From: Agromyces aurantiacus
Lineage (GTDB): Bacteria > Actinomycetota > Actinomycetes > Actinomycetales > Microbacteriaceae
NCBI RefSeq assembly: GCF_016907355.1
Contig: NZ_JAFBBW010000001.1
Coordinates: 682,001 to 746,000 of the forward strand
DNA length: 64,000 nucleotides
Direction: 5' to 3'
Shown here: positions 24,591-32,315 of the stretch, one piece after another
Numbering within the stretch: position 1 is the stretch's first letter
How the letters are laid out: each line of letters opens with the position of its first letter
Translations under genes and position numbers: made by a program
Notes under the pieces: model-generated
Seen by the model: the letters and a program-made list of their open reading frames with translations, nothing else
The model's database searches: none
Told to the model about the DNA's origin: nothing

Positions 24591-24609
24591 CTGAGTCGAT
24601 CAGACTCAA
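24591..24609 (+). promoter_or_regulatory. HspR-type HAIR operator 2
   Basis: CTGAGT (24591-24596), seven bases, then ACTCAA (24604-24609): a second HAIR-like element lying just downstream of the predicted transcription start, between the promoter and the hsp20 ATG. Centre-to-centre distance to operator 1 is 40 bases (about four helical turns), so both would lie on one DNA face. Confidence 0.8.
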
Positions 24610-24634
24610 CTTCGAAGCGATGGAAGGAGAGATC

Positions 24635-25144
24635 ATGGCCACCAACGACCCATTCCGCGACCTCGACCGCCTCGCGTCCGCGCTCTTCGACACCACGCGC
24701 CGAGGGCCGCGCCGGATGCCGATGGACCTGTACCGCGACGGCGACCACTACGTGCTGACCGCCGACCTCCCGGGCATCGACCCGGGCTCGGTCGACATCG
24801 ACGTCGACGGGCAGCTGCTCACCATCCGCGCGGAGCGCACGCTCCCCTCGGGCGAGGGCGTCACGTGGATCACGCGCGAGCGCGAGGCCGCATCGTTCCT
24901 GCGCCAGCTGAGCCTCGGCCAGGGCATCGACACCGAGCGCATCTCGGCGAGCTACGACAACGGCGTGCTGAGCATCACCATCCCGGTGAGCGAGAAGGCG
25001 AAGCCCCGCAAGATCTCGGTCGAGACGGCCGACAGCGCTCGCACCGTCCAGGTGCCCGAGGCATCGCACTCCGTGACCTCCGGCGGCCAGCAGCCGGGCG
25101 GCTCGGGCGTGGGCGAGGGCGGCGTGCAGCCGGTCGAGTCGTGA
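24635..25144 (+). CDS. Hsp20/alpha-crystallin family small heat shock protein
   Basis: The 169-residue chaperone holds unfolding proteins as part of large oligomers. It starts MATNDPFRDLDRLASALFDT; the alpha-crystallin domain (about 28-125) runs from PMDLYRDGDHYVLTADLPGI to GVLSITIPVSEKAKPRKI, including the I-x-I-like TIP motif. The Gly/Ser/Gln-rich tail after residue 145 is probably disordered. ATG 24635 has GGAAGGAGAG upstream. Two HAIR elements upstream indicate control by HspR (and heat through DnaK), as in Streptomyces hsp18 and mycobacterial acr2. The stop overlaps the GTG of the next gene. Confidence 0.94.
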   Translation: MATNDPFRDLDRLASALFDTTRRGPRRMPMDLYRDGDHYVLTADLPGIDPGSVDIDVDGQLLTIRAERTLPSGEGVTWITREREAASFLRQLSLGQGIDTERISASYDNGVLSITIPVSEKAKPRKISVETADSARTVQVPEASHSVTSGGQQPGGSGVGEGGVQPVES

Positions 25145-25455
25145 CCGACGACGGGGTGCGGATCGACCGCGTCGATGAGGAGCACCGCTACGAGCTCTTC
25201 GTGGGCGACGACCTCGCGGGGTATGTCGAGTTCCGTGAGCGTCCGGGACGGATCGTGTTCATCCACACGATCGTCGATCCCGCCTTCGAAGGGCGCGGGT
25301 TCGGCAGCCGCCTCGCACGGCACGTGCTCGACGATGCGGTCGCGCGAGGCGATCGCATCGTGCCGCGGTGCCCGTTCATCGCCGCGTACCTGAAGACGCA
25401 CCCCGGCTACGAGGAGTCGGTGGACTGGCCCGAGCACCGGCCCGAGCACGCCTGA
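25141..25455 (+). CDS. Small GNAT-type N-acetyltransferase-like protein
   Basis: This 104-residue protein belongs to the short GNAT group (Acetyltransf_CG type). It has VEFRERPGRIVFIHTIVDPA, the acetyl-CoA motif FEGRGFGSRLARHVLDD, and PFIAAYLKTHPGYEE. GTG 25141 overlaps the hsp20 stop (GTGA), so it is translated from the HspR-controlled transcript. The substrate is unknown. A strong hairpin terminator follows immediately after the stop. Confidence 0.88.
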   Translation: MTDDGVRIDRVDEEHRYELFVGDDLAGYVEFRERPGRIVFIHTIVDPAFEGRGFGSRLARHVLDDAVARGDRIVPRCPFIAAYLKTHPGYEESVDWPEHRPEHA

Positions 25456-25491
25456 GGCCGGCATCCGGACCACTCGGTCCGGATGCTGGCC
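25456..25491 (+). terminator. Terminator of the hsp20-GNAT operon
   Basis: Bases 25456-25471 pair with 25476-25491 in a 16-bp stem (one G-U pair) around a four-base loop, starting directly after the GNAT stop codon. Confidence 0.85.
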
Positions 25492-25529
25492 CCCGCTCTG
25501 GGGCGCTGCGCCCGATCCATGCAGAGCGA

Positions 25530-25716
25530 TACGATTCCTCAATACCCCGAGTCGGGTGCCCGACCCGACACTTGCCGCACGTCCGGTGGTCGCGACCGAT
25601 TTGTCCCAGCACGGTCGCTCGGGAGGTTGGCTCGCCGAGCTCAGTTCGGGTCGCTCGGCGGGGAGGGCCTCCTGTGAGGCCGCGGTGGGGCGGGAGGTAG
25701 GGTTCCCGCCCCACCG
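25530..25716 (+). ncRNA. Candidate structured RNA or 3' UTR: chain of five hairpins
   Basis: The 302 bases between the GNAT stop and the APC stop (25456-25757) hold no credible protein gene. Beyond the operon terminator, five consecutive stems can be drawn: GTCGGG/CCCGAC (25551-25569), GCGACCG/CGGTCGC (25592-25618), CGCCGAGC/GCTCGGCG (25633-25660), GGCCTC/GAGGCC (25666-25681), and a 13-bp terminator-like stem CGGTGGGGCGGGA/TCCCGCCCCACCG (25683-25716). A TACGAT (25530-25535) in a locally AT-rich patch could be a -10 box for a rightward transcript, with a weak -35. Alternatively the last stem is simply the terminator of the leftward APC gene. GC-rich DNA makes short stems cheap, so the call is tentative. 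Confidence 0.3.
25683..25716 (-). terminator. Probable terminator of the APC transporter gene
   Basis: A 13-bp perfect stem (25683-25695 with 25704-25716) and an 8-base loop, 41 bases beyond the APC stop codon on the reverse strand. Being a hairpin, it could also stop rightward transcripts. Confidence 0.65.
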
Positions 25717-25757
25717 TCATATCCGGGCGGATGGCGCGCCGCCGGACGGCACGCGGA

Positions 25758-27737
25758 TCAGCCGCCCACGTGGACCATCGGCCGCTTGGCCGGGTCGTCC
25801 TCCGCCTCGCGGATGATCTCGCGCACGACCGGGGCGGTGTCGCCGCGCCCGAGCAGGATGTAGCGGAACATGTGCACGATGGGGTTGCCCTCGGCCCACT
25901 CGAAATGCGCGTGCGGGATGACGCCGGTCGCGTCGCGCATCGCGAGGAGGATGGCGGCGATGGCGTTGGGTGCCGCCGGGCTACCCGCCCGCAGGATGCG
26001 ATGCCCGTCGACCTCGACGCCCCGCACGTGGAGGACCTCGCGGAAGTCGGACGGATCGATGACGGCCACCTCGAGGAAGAGCACGTCGGCCTTGCCGGGC
26101 ACCGGGTTGAGCAGGCGCTGCGCGCGCTCCTTCTCCTCGTACTCGGCGGCGTCGCCGACGCCGGGCCGGTTCGCCACGATGTTCAGCCGTCCGTCGTAGA
26201 CCAACGAGTCCGTGATGAACCGGCGGGCGGTCTCGTCGAACTCGATGCGATCGGCACGGATCTCGGTCGTGCGCGTCACGCGCGAGACGAGTGAGACCAC
26301 GACGATCCCCAGGATGAACATGAGCGAGATCGCGATCCCGTCCGGCTTCTCCGTGACGTTGTCGAAGAGGGCGTACGCGAGGATCCCGGTGAGCACGCCG
26401 AAGCCGATCGCCCCGGCCGTGTGGCGGCGCCGGATCGCCGAGATGAGCACGGCCACCGCGGCCGAGGCCATCATCGCGAGGATCCCCGTCGCGTACGCGC
26501 CGGCCTGGGCGTCGACATCCGCCCGGAAGGCGATCGTGATGAGGATGCTGATCGTCGTGTACACGATCACGACCGGACGCACGGCGCGGCTCCAGTCGGG
26601 CGCCATGCCGTAGCCGGGTAGGTAGCGCGGGACGATGTTGATGAGGCCCGCCATCGCCGAGGCCCCCGCGAACCACAGGATGAGGATGCTGCTGAGGTCG
26701 TACGCCGTGCCGACGGCGTCGCCGAAGAACGCATGCGCGAGGTAGGAGAGCGCACGGCCGTTCGCCTCGCCGCCCGGCTCGAAGGCGTCAGCGGGGATGA
26801 GCAGCGTCGTCACGAGGCTGCTCGTGATGAGGAACGCGCTCATGATCAGCGCCGCGGTCGTCAGCAGTCGCTTCGTGTTGCGGATGCGCGACGCGAGCCG
26901 GCGCTCGGGCGTCCCGCCCGAGGCGGCCACGAGCGGCATCATGCTCACGCCGGTCTCGAAGCCCGACAGCCCCAGCACGAGCAGGGGGAACGCGATCACC
27001 GCCGGCACCAGGACGCCGGTGAGCACGTCGCCGCCGCGGGTGAGCGCGTCCCACCAGTCGGTGATGGTGAGCGGGTGCTCGACGATCGCGACGAGCCCGG
27101 CGCCGATGACGAGCGCGTTGAGCGCCAGGAACACCGCGACGAGCGGGATGGCGACGTTGACCGCCTCGGTGAAGCCCATGAGGAACACGCCGCCGAGCAC
27201 GAGCAGGAGCAGGATCGTGATCGGCACCGCCAGGCCATCGAGCGCTTCGGGCGCGAAGGGGTTCTCGATGAGGTGCACGGTCGCATCGGCCGAGGAGAGG
27301 GTGATCGTGATGATCCACGACGTCGCGACGAAGCCGAGCAGCACGAGCACGAAGATCTTGCCGCGCCAGAAGGGCAGCAGCCGTTCGAGCATGGCCACCG
27401 AGCCCTGCCCGTGCGGGCTCTCGACGGCGACCTGCCGGTACATCGGCAGCATGCCGAGGAGCGTGAGGACCACGATCAGCAGCGTGGCGAGCGGGGCGAC
27501 CGAGCCGGCGGTGACGATCGCGATCGAGGGCAGGTACGAGAGCGTGGAGAAGTAGTCCACGCCGGTCAGGCACATGACCTTCCACCACGCGTGCTGCTCG
27601 GCGTGGGCCTCCGGGGTCTCGGGGCCCGCCGGCTGCACGGTCCGCTCGAGCAGCCATCCGGCGAGCGGGCTTCCGGGCCCCGGCGGCGTCGGGCCGGGAA
27701 CGCTCTCGGGGAACTCGAATCGAGACCAATCGCGCAT
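25758..27737 (-). CDS. APC-superfamily amino acid permease with C-terminal cytosolic domain
   Basis: The 659-residue protein has a soluble N-terminus of ~50 residues, then about 12 hydrophobic segments starting at [20 protein letters not shown], the first-helix motif of a large actinobacterial APC subgroup. A predicted cytosolic domain of ~170 residues follows the last helix (from about 490), containing [20 protein letters not shown] and [20 protein letters not shown]. That resembles the C-terminal region of KUP-like and similar permeases. The substrate may be an amino acid or, by analogy with K+-linked APC members, a cation; I cannot decide. GGGAGG precedes the ATG. A 15-base odd palindrome (GGGGTCGACGACCCC, 27752-27766) lies just upstream and may be regulatory. 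Confidence 0.82.
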   Translation of the reverse strand: MRDWSRFEFPESVPGPTPPGPGSPLAGWLLERTVQPAGPETPEAHAEQHAWWKVMCLTGVDYFSTLSYLPSIAIVTAGSVAPLATLLIVVLTLLGMLPMYRQVAVESPHGQGSVAMLERLLPFWRGKIFVLVLLGFVATSWIITITLSSADATVHLIENPFAPEALDGLAVPITILLLLVLGGVFLMGFTEAVNVAIPLVAVFLALNALVIGAGLVAIVEHPLTITDWWDALTRGGDVLTGVLVPAVIAFPLLVLGLSGFETGVSMMPLVAASGGTPERRLASRIRNTKRLLTTAALIMSAFLITSSLVTTLLIPADAFEPGGEANGRALSYLAHAFFGDAVGTAYDLSSILILWFAGASAMAGLINIVPRYLPGYGMAPDWSRAVRPVVIVYTTISILITIAFRADVDAQAGAYATGILAMMASAAVAVLISAIRRRHTAGAIGFGVLTGILAYALFDNVTEKPDGIAISLMFILGIVVVSLVSRVTRTTEIRADRIEFDETARRFITDSLVYDGRLNIVANRPGVGDAAEYEEKERAQRLLNPVPGKADVLFLEVAVIDPSDFREVLHVRGVEVDGHRILRAGSPAAPNAIAAILLAMRDATGVIPHAHFEWAEGNPIVHMFRYILLGRGDTAPVVREIIREAEDDPAKRPMVHVGG

Positions 27738-27815
27738 GGCGCCTCCCGGACGGGGTCGACGACCCCTATGCCGATCCTCCCACCAGGTCGTTCGCTCGGC
27801 CTCCCGGCGTGCGCA

Positions 27816-28265
27816 TCAGCCGGCCGGATGCTCCTGCGCCGTGCGGAGCCGGTCGCACAGGTCGATGAGCTGGTGCAGTTCGTCGTCGTCGAGCGCGGTG
27901 CCGACGCGATCGGTGATCGCGTGCATGTGGTGGATCGCCGCGCGACGGAACTCCTCGAAGCCCTTGGGCGTGAGCTGCACGATCGTGCCGCGACCGTCGA
28001 GCGGGTCGTCGGTCTTCTGCACCAGGCCGCGCGCGACGAGCCGGTCGACGAGCCGGCTCACGCTCGGCTGCGAGATGAGGACGTGGCGGTTGAGGTCCTT
28101 CAGGCGAAGGCGGCGGCCGGGCGCGCGCGAGATGTTGAACAGCACGTCGTACTCGTTGAGCGACATGAGCTCGGTGGGGAACTGCGCCGAGAGGCTGCGC
28201 ATGATCGAGACCTGGGCGCGGAACAACGCCTCCCAAGCGGCCACGGCGGTCGCGCGATCAGCCAC
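27816..28265 (-). CDS. MarR-family transcriptional regulator
   Basis: This 149-residue DNA-binding protein has the MarR layout: an N-terminal dimerisation helix (WEALFRAQVSIMRSLSAQFP), a winged helix with LRLKDLNRHVLISQPSVSRL and LVQKTDDPLDGRGTIVQLTP, and a C-terminal helix. It starts at GTG 28265, with AAGGGAG six bases upstream; an ATG five codons earlier (28280) is an alternative. It lies upstream of the APC gene on the same strand (78-base gap), so it could be co-transcribed with it or regulate it. The ligand is unknown. Confidence 0.9.
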   Translation of the reverse strand: MADRATAVAAWEALFRAQVSIMRSLSAQFPTELMSLNEYDVLFNISRAPGRRLRLKDLNRHVLISQPSVSRLVDRLVARGLVQKTDDPLDGRGTIVQLTPKGFEEFRRAAIHHMHAITDRVGTALDDDELHQLIDLCDRLRTAQEHPAG

Positions 28266-28605
28266 GCGTGCTCCCTTCATCGGATGCGGCGGCGACCACG
28301 CGCCGCGGACGTGTCCAACAATAGGCAACACGGCCGACGTCCGGGGAGCCCTCGATGCCGGGCGCCGCGCTCGCAGGCTCCTCGGGCCCGTGCCCGGGAA
28401 CGGTTGAGGGCCGGTCGTAGAGGCTGACGACCGGCCCTCGCCCTTGCACCAAGAGTGTCCTGCAATCACATTCCGCACCGGCCGCCACAGCAAACAACCG
28501 GTGCACGACGAATATATAACGGATCGGTAACAGGCGCTAGATCCGTGTGCCCCGAATGCGGGGGAATTTCCTGAGCGCCGCCCGCCCGCGCCATCCGCTC
28601 GGCCC
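28266..28605. other. Non-coding gap with a low-GC core and hairpins
   Basis: I see no protein gene in this 340-base stretch. Bases 28406-28417 and 28428-28439 form a perfect 12-bp stem (GAGGGCCGGTCG/CGACCGGCCCTC) with a 10-base loop. To its right a 7-bp stem GCACCGG/CCGGTGC (28475-28504) and TTGCA/TGCAA (28444-28465) can form, and the patch ATATATAAC (28512-28520) is the most AT-rich point nearby. Read leftward, this is a possible -10 region (TATATT), a ~100-base leader with two stems, and a terminator-like hairpin ahead of marR: a small RNA or an attenuator. Bases 28521-28605 show nothing clear. Confidence 0.4.
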
Positions 28606-29277
28606 TCACGCGGGAGCCGCGACGTCCTCGACGACCTCGGATTCCGCGGGAAGGCCCACGACGACCTGCCCGTCGTCGCCGTGCCGACGGAAGCGGAAGG
28701 CGATCGGCAGCCCGCGCGCCCGCGACCAGTCAATCGAGTCCGCCGCCTGCACGTGCACGTGCGGCTGCGTGCTGTTGCCCGAATTGCCGCACTCGCCGAG
28801 CTGCTCGCCTGCCGAGACCACGTCGCCGACCGCGACGCGGACCGAACCGCGGCGCAGGTGCACCAGTGCGACGTACGGTCCCTCCGGCCCCAGGGCGAGT
28901 ACCACGTGGTTCCCCGCAATGGCGGCCGGACCCCGGCGCACGCGGCCGGCCTGCCCGAGCATGTAGCCGACGAGCGCGAGCTGGGAGCGCCGCGCCTCGT
29001 GATCCTCCTCGCCGTCGTGCACGGCGACGACCGTGCCGGCGACGGGTGCGAGGATCGGCTGCCCGAAGCCGACGAACGCCTCGGGCCGTTCGACGGCGAG
29101 CAGGCTCCGCCAGCCGGCCGGCGCGGACCGGCCGCGCTCGTCGACCGCGATGAAGTCGATCGCGTAGGTCGTGCCGAGTGCGTGCGTACCGTGGCTCGGC
29201 ACCCGGCGGGCCGGGCTGTTGCGCGCGAGCCAGCGACCCCGGAACGGCAGCTCGAGCACGATCGGCGTCGTCGTCAT
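28606..29277 (-). CDS. M23-family (LytM-like) peptidase domain protein
   Basis: The 223-residue protein has the M23 metallopeptidase arrangement: PSHGTHALGTTYAIDFIAVD with the first His and the Asp ligand, QPILAPVAGTVVAVHDG, GNHVVLALGPEGPYVALVHL, and the final TQPHVHVQ with the HxH motif. M23 enzymes cut peptidoglycan cross-bridges, but this one has no signal peptide or membrane anchor, so its location and activity are uncertain; cytoplasmic M23-like proteins of this type are common in actinobacteria. ATG 29277 has GAGGAGG five bases upstream, a strong start. Confidence 0.82.
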   Translation of the reverse strand: MTTTPIVLELPFRGRWLARNSPARRVPSHGTHALGTTYAIDFIAVDERGRSAPAGWRSLLAVERPEAFVGFGQPILAPVAGTVVAVHDGEEDHEARRSQLALVGYMLGQAGRVRRGPAAIAGNHVVLALGPEGPYVALVHLRRGSVRVAVGDVVSAGEQLGECGNSGNSTQPHVHVQAADSIDWSRARGLPIAFRFRRHGDDGQVVVGLPAESEVVEDVAAPA

Positions 29278-29460
29278 GCGGGCCTCCTCGGGAGCGTCAT
29301 CCCATGCTGGCCGAGACGGGCGGATGTCGCGACCCCCGTCGCCCCCGAGCGAGCCGGCGACGAGCCCCGCCGCGCCGGCGCGAACCGACGTGATTGGGCG
29401 GGACCTCCGGCCCGGCCTGCCGGCGGCGAGCGGCGCGATGCTTGGGTCCGGGAGGTGCCC

Positions 29461-29817
29461 ATGTCGACATCGCAGGGAACGCAACGGGACCGGGGGCGGA
29501 TCGCGGTCATCTGGGCCTGGGTCTGCATCGCCCTCGTGCCCGTGGCCTACGTGGTCGCGACCCTCGTCGGCGGCGCGATGCTCGCGCTGGCGGGCGTCGA
29601 CGAGGGCAGCACCGTGCGGCCGCCCACGGCCATCGTGCTGCCGATCGGGCTCGTCTCGATCGCTGTGCTCATCGCGCCCCCGGTCGCCGCGATCGTGCTC
29701 GGCATCCGCGCGGCGCGGCGCGGACACGGCAGCGGGGTGGTCGCGGCCGTGCTCGGCGCCGTCGTCGTCACGCTGGCGATCGTGCTGAACTTCCTGCCGT
29801 TCGCGATCGGCGCGTGA
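29461..29817 (+). CDS. Small DUF4190-like membrane protein
   Basis: The 118-residue protein has a hydrophilic N-terminus (MSTSQGTQRDRGR) and three hydrophobic segments (about 14-42, 54-80 and 90-115), with the RAARRGHGSG turn typical of DUF4190-like proteins between the last two. GGGAGG upstream of ATG 29461 supports the start. Function unknown. It is divergent from the M23 gene and convergent with the winged-helix gene (24-base gap). Confidence 0.75.
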   Translation: MSTSQGTQRDRGRIAVIWAWVCIALVPVAYVVATLVGGAMLALAGVDEGSTVRPPTAIVLPIGLVSIAVLIAPPVAAIVLGIRAARRGHGSGVVAAVLGAVVVTLAIVLNFLPFAIGA

Positions 29818-29841
29818 GGCGCGCCGCCGCGACGGATCGGA

Positions 29842-30630
29842 TCAGAAGACGTCGGGGCTCGGCGTCGACGCCTGGCGGATCGAGACGTCGGCGTGGCGGT
29901 CGAAGCGGTAGCCGACGCCCCGCACCGTGCGGACGATGTCCTGGTAGTGCGCGAGCTTGGCGCGCAGGCGGCGCACGTGCACGTCGATCGTGCGCTCGTT
30001 CGGCACCTCGTCGTCACCGGCCCACAGCCCGTCGATGAGCTCGTGGCGGTCGATGGTGCGACCCTCGCGGAGCACGAGGTACTGGAGCAGCTCGAACTCC
30101 TTGTAGGTCAGGCCCGCGGCCTCGCCGTCGAGCAGCACGCGCTTGCGCGAGATGTCGATGATGACGCCGTCGGGGTGCCGGTCGGCGTCCTCGCGGAGTC
30201 CGCCCTGCGACTCGCGCTGCTTGGCGAGGGCGGTCGGGTCCTGGAGCGCGAGGCGCACGACGTCGACGTCGCGACCGCCGGCGCCTTCGGGGGCCAGCGC
30301 CACGGCGGCGTAGGTCTCGGCCGACGGGGCCAGCTCGGCGGTCAGGTTGCGGATGGCCTCCACGAGGCGGTGCAGCGTGGTGCCGTCGGCGGCGGCCTTG
30401 GCCTCGTCGAGGCCGACGTAGAGCACGAAGCCGCGGGCCTCGGTTCCCTCGGGCACGGCGCGGACACGCGGCTGCGCCGGTGCCGGCGCCGGCGCCGGGG
30501 AGGCGGGCGCCGCCCCGGCCGGAGCCGCGATGGGCGCCGCGGCGCGCGGGGCGTGGGGCGCGTACGCGGCCGGGTGCGCCGGACGGACGCTGGGGTGGGT
30601 CGGACGAGCGGGAGCGAGAGCGAGAGACAT
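29842..30630 (-). CDS. Winged-helix (OmpR/PhoB-type) DNA-binding protein without receiver domain
   Basis: The 262-residue protein has a Pro/Ala-rich disordered N-terminus (about 1-60), a middle region of ~85 residues beginning RGFVLYVGLDEAKAAADGTT, and a C-terminal OmpR-type winged helix (about 165-250) with LTYKEFELLQYLVLREGRTI, NERTIDVHVRRLRAKL and VRTVRGVGYRFD. There is no receiver domain or phosphorylatable Asp, so it is not a classical response regulator; the middle region may be the sensor. ATG 30630 has AAGGAA six bases upstream. A short Cys-rich ORF and a 22-bp palindrome lie 155-260 bases upstream in its leader. Confidence 0.85.
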   Translation of the reverse strand: MSLALAPARPTHPSVRPAHPAAYAPHAPRAAAPIAAPAGAAPASPAPAPAPAQPRVRAVPEGTEARGFVLYVGLDEAKAAADGTTLHRLVEAIRNLTAELAPSAETYAAVALAPEGAGGRDVDVVRLALQDPTALAKQRESQGGLREDADRHPDGVIIDISRKRVLLDGEAAGLTYKEFELLQYLVLREGRTIDRHELIDGLWAGDDEVPNERTIDVHVRRLRAKLAHYQDIVRTVRGVGYRFDRHADVSIRQASTPSPDVF

Positions 30631-30784
30631 GGCGGTTCCTTGTGCTGGAGTGCGTCGACGACCCCGATCGGGGTCGAGAGCGAAGGCCGATGACGGCCGG
30701 GGAACCCGGGACGGACGTCGGGTTCGATGGAGCCGCGACGATCGGGATCGGATCAGTCGCGTGACTCGGCGGAGGGTTCGCTGG

Positions 30785-30886
30785 TCAGCGGCACATTCGA
30801 CAACACATGGACGCACGCGCCGACATCATGATGTCGGCGATCCCGTTCACCTCGCGGGTGGTCAGGATGCGTGCGGTGTCAGTCAT
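30785..30886 (-). CDS. 33-residue Cys-rich ORF, possible leader peptide
   Basis: The ORF begins MTDTARILTTREVNGIADIM and ends MSARASMCCRMCR before TGA. The C-terminal Cys cluster (CCR then MCR) resembles short upstream ORFs in actinobacteria that sense cysteine supply by ribosome stalling. It lies 154 bases upstream of the winged-helix gene on the same strand. An internal ATG ATG pair, inside a 22-bp palindrome, could give a shorter peptide of 13-14 residues. No ribosome site precedes the first ATG, so it may be leaderless or not translated from there. The identification as a leader peptide is inference. Confidence 0.4.
   Translation of the reverse strand: MTDTARILTTREVNGIADIMMSARASMCCRMCR
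30818..30839. promoter_or_regulatory. 22-bp perfect palindrome in the winged-helix gene leader
   Basis: CGCCGACATCATGATGTCGGCG reads the same on both strands. It overlaps the internal ATG ATG of the Cys-rich ORF, so it could be a dimeric regulator's operator (core ACATCATGATGT) or, in RNA, a hairpin-prone segment that hides the internal start codons. The regulator may be the winged-helix protein itself. Confidence 0.5.
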
Positions 30887-31153
30887 GAGCGAAAGTCAAA
30901 CCCAGGTTCGAGGATGTGTCAAACCGTGACGATCGCGTGACGGCGCATGACGTCGCACGCGGTGCGCGAGCAACGGGCCGCGTCGGGGAGGTCCCGTCGA
31001 AACCGGGCATGGTGAAGAAGATCCTTCGACGCAGGATCAATTCCTCGAATTCTGCAATTCCAAACGCCGCACGGCGTGTCTCACGGCGAAGATCCTTCGA
31101 CGTGAGCGAGCGGTCATGCGCTGGAAACGCGCGATGGCCCGCGGGCCAGCGCC

Positions 31154-31786
31154 TTAGACCGTGCCGTACAACCGGTCGCCGGCATCGCCGAGGCCGGGCA
31201 CGATGTAGCCGTTCTCGTTGAGGCGCTCGTCGACCGCGCCGAGCACGATCGAGACCTCGCGGCCGTGCAGCGCCTCCTCGACGGCCTTCAGCCCCTCGGG
31301 GGCCGCGAGGATGCAGATCGCCGTGACATCCGTCGCGCCGCGCGCGAGCAGGAACTCGATCGCCGCGGTCAGCGATCCGCCGGTCGCGAGCATCGGGTCG
31401 AGCACGAAGCACTGCCGGCCGCTGAGGTCGTCGGGCAGGCGCTCGGCGTAGGTCGTCGGCTCGAGGGTCTCCTCATTGCGGGCCATGCCGAGGAAGCCCA
31501 CCTCGGCGCTCGGCAGGAGGGTGACCATGCCGTCGAGCATGCCGAGCCCGGCGCGCAGGATCGGCACGATCAGCGGCTTGGGGTCGGCGATGCGAACGCC
31601 CGTGGTGGGTGCCACGGGCGTCACGATGTCGACGGGCTCGACCCTCACGTCGCGCGTGCCCTCGTAGGCGAGCAGCGTCATCAGCTCCTGCACGAGCGAG
31701 CGGAACACGGGCGACGGGGTGTTCACGTCGCGCAGCACCGTCAGCTTGTGGGTGATGAGCGGGTGGTCGGCAACGTGGACTCGCAT
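31154..31786 (-). CDS. upp: Uracil phosphoribosyltransferase
   Basis: Upp converts uracil and PRPP to UMP in pyrimidine salvage. The 210-residue protein starts [20 protein letters not shown] and has the substrate loops [16 protein letters not shown] [15 protein letters not shown], the PRPP-binding [10 protein letters not shown] and the uracil-binding [15 protein letters not shown] at the C-terminus. Length and motifs are normal. ATG 31786 is the conserved start; it is divergent from tadA (49-base gap). Confidence 0.97.
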   Translation of the reverse strand: MRVHVADHPLITHKLTVLRDVNTPSPVFRSLVQELMTLLAYEGTRDVRVEPVDIVTPVAPTTGVRIADPKPLIVPILRAGLGMLDGMVTLLPSAEVGFLGMARNEETLEPTTYAERLPDDLSGRQCFVLDPMLATGGSLTAAIEFLLARGATDVTAICILAAPEGLKAVEEALHGREVSIVLGAVDERLNENGYIVPGLGDAGDRLYGTV

Positions 31787-31835
31787 AGGCTCGAGTCTAG
31801 TTGCGGGGGTCGCGCCCGCGAGAAGGAGCGAGCGG

Positions 31836-32315
31836 ATGCCGGTGCAGCTGCCCGAGCACACGGCCTGGATGCGGCTCGCGCTCGCCGAGGCATCCGCCGC
31901 CCTCGCCACCGGCGATGTGCCCGTCGGCGCGGTCGTCGTACGCGACGGGCAGGTCATCGCGACCGGACGCAACGAGCGCGAACTGCACGAGGACCCGACC
32001 GCGCACGCCGAGCTCATCGCGATCCGCGACGCCGCGCGCGCGACCGGCGACCGGCACCTGACCGACTGCACGCTCGTCGTCACGCTCGAGCCGTGCGTGA
32101 TGTGCGCGGGCGCGATCGTCGCGGCGCGCATCCCCACCGTCGTCTTCGGCGCGTGGGACGAGAAGGCCGGCGCGGCCGGATCGCTCTACGACGTGCTCCG
32201 CGACCGGCGGCTGAACCACCGCGTCGAGGTCTACGCGGGCGTCGAGGCCGACGCCGCCTCGAGGCTGCTGCTCGACTTCTTCGCCGATCCGGCCCGCCGT
32301 CCGGTCGCGGACTGA
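31836..32315 (+). CDS. tadA: tRNA-specific adenosine deaminase
   Basis: TadA deaminates the wobble adenosine of tRNA-Arg(ACG) to inosine; its substrate tRNA is encoded in this window at 21131. The 159-residue protein has the zinc site HAE (H57, E59) in [14 protein letters not shown] and PCxxC (C87, C90) in [23 protein letters not shown] near the C-terminus is also family-like. ATG 31836 has AGAAGGAG upstream. It is followed by a non-coding repeat array, not by another gene on this strand. Confidence 0.96.
   Translation: MPVQLPEHTAWMRLALAEASAALATGDVPVGAVVVRDGQVIATGRNERELHEDPTAHAELIAIRDAARATGDRHLTDCTLVVTLEPCVMCAGAIVAARIPTVVFGAWDEKAGAAGSLYDVLRDRRLNHRVEVYAGVEADAASRLLLDFFADPARRPVAD

Larger units (their letters stand above)
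30631..31153. other. 523-base regulatory gap upstream of the winged-helix gene
   Basis: This stretch carries the leader of the winged-helix gene (leftward) and the downstream region of upp. It holds the 33-residue ORF (30785-30886), a 22-bp palindrome (30818-30839), a 15-base direct repeat GAAGATCCTTCGACG at 31017-31031 and 31088-31102 (71 bases apart), an AT-richer patch around 31036-31063, and a self-complementary TGGCCCGCGGGCCA (31135-31148) just beyond the upp stop that may belong to a upp terminator. No other gene is evident. Confidence 0.6.

Noticed and set aside
27816..28919. A 367-codon frame extending marR upstream
   Set aside because: The region upstream of GTG 28265 has no MarR similarity, contains the hairpins and AT-rich patch, and overlaps the M23 gene.
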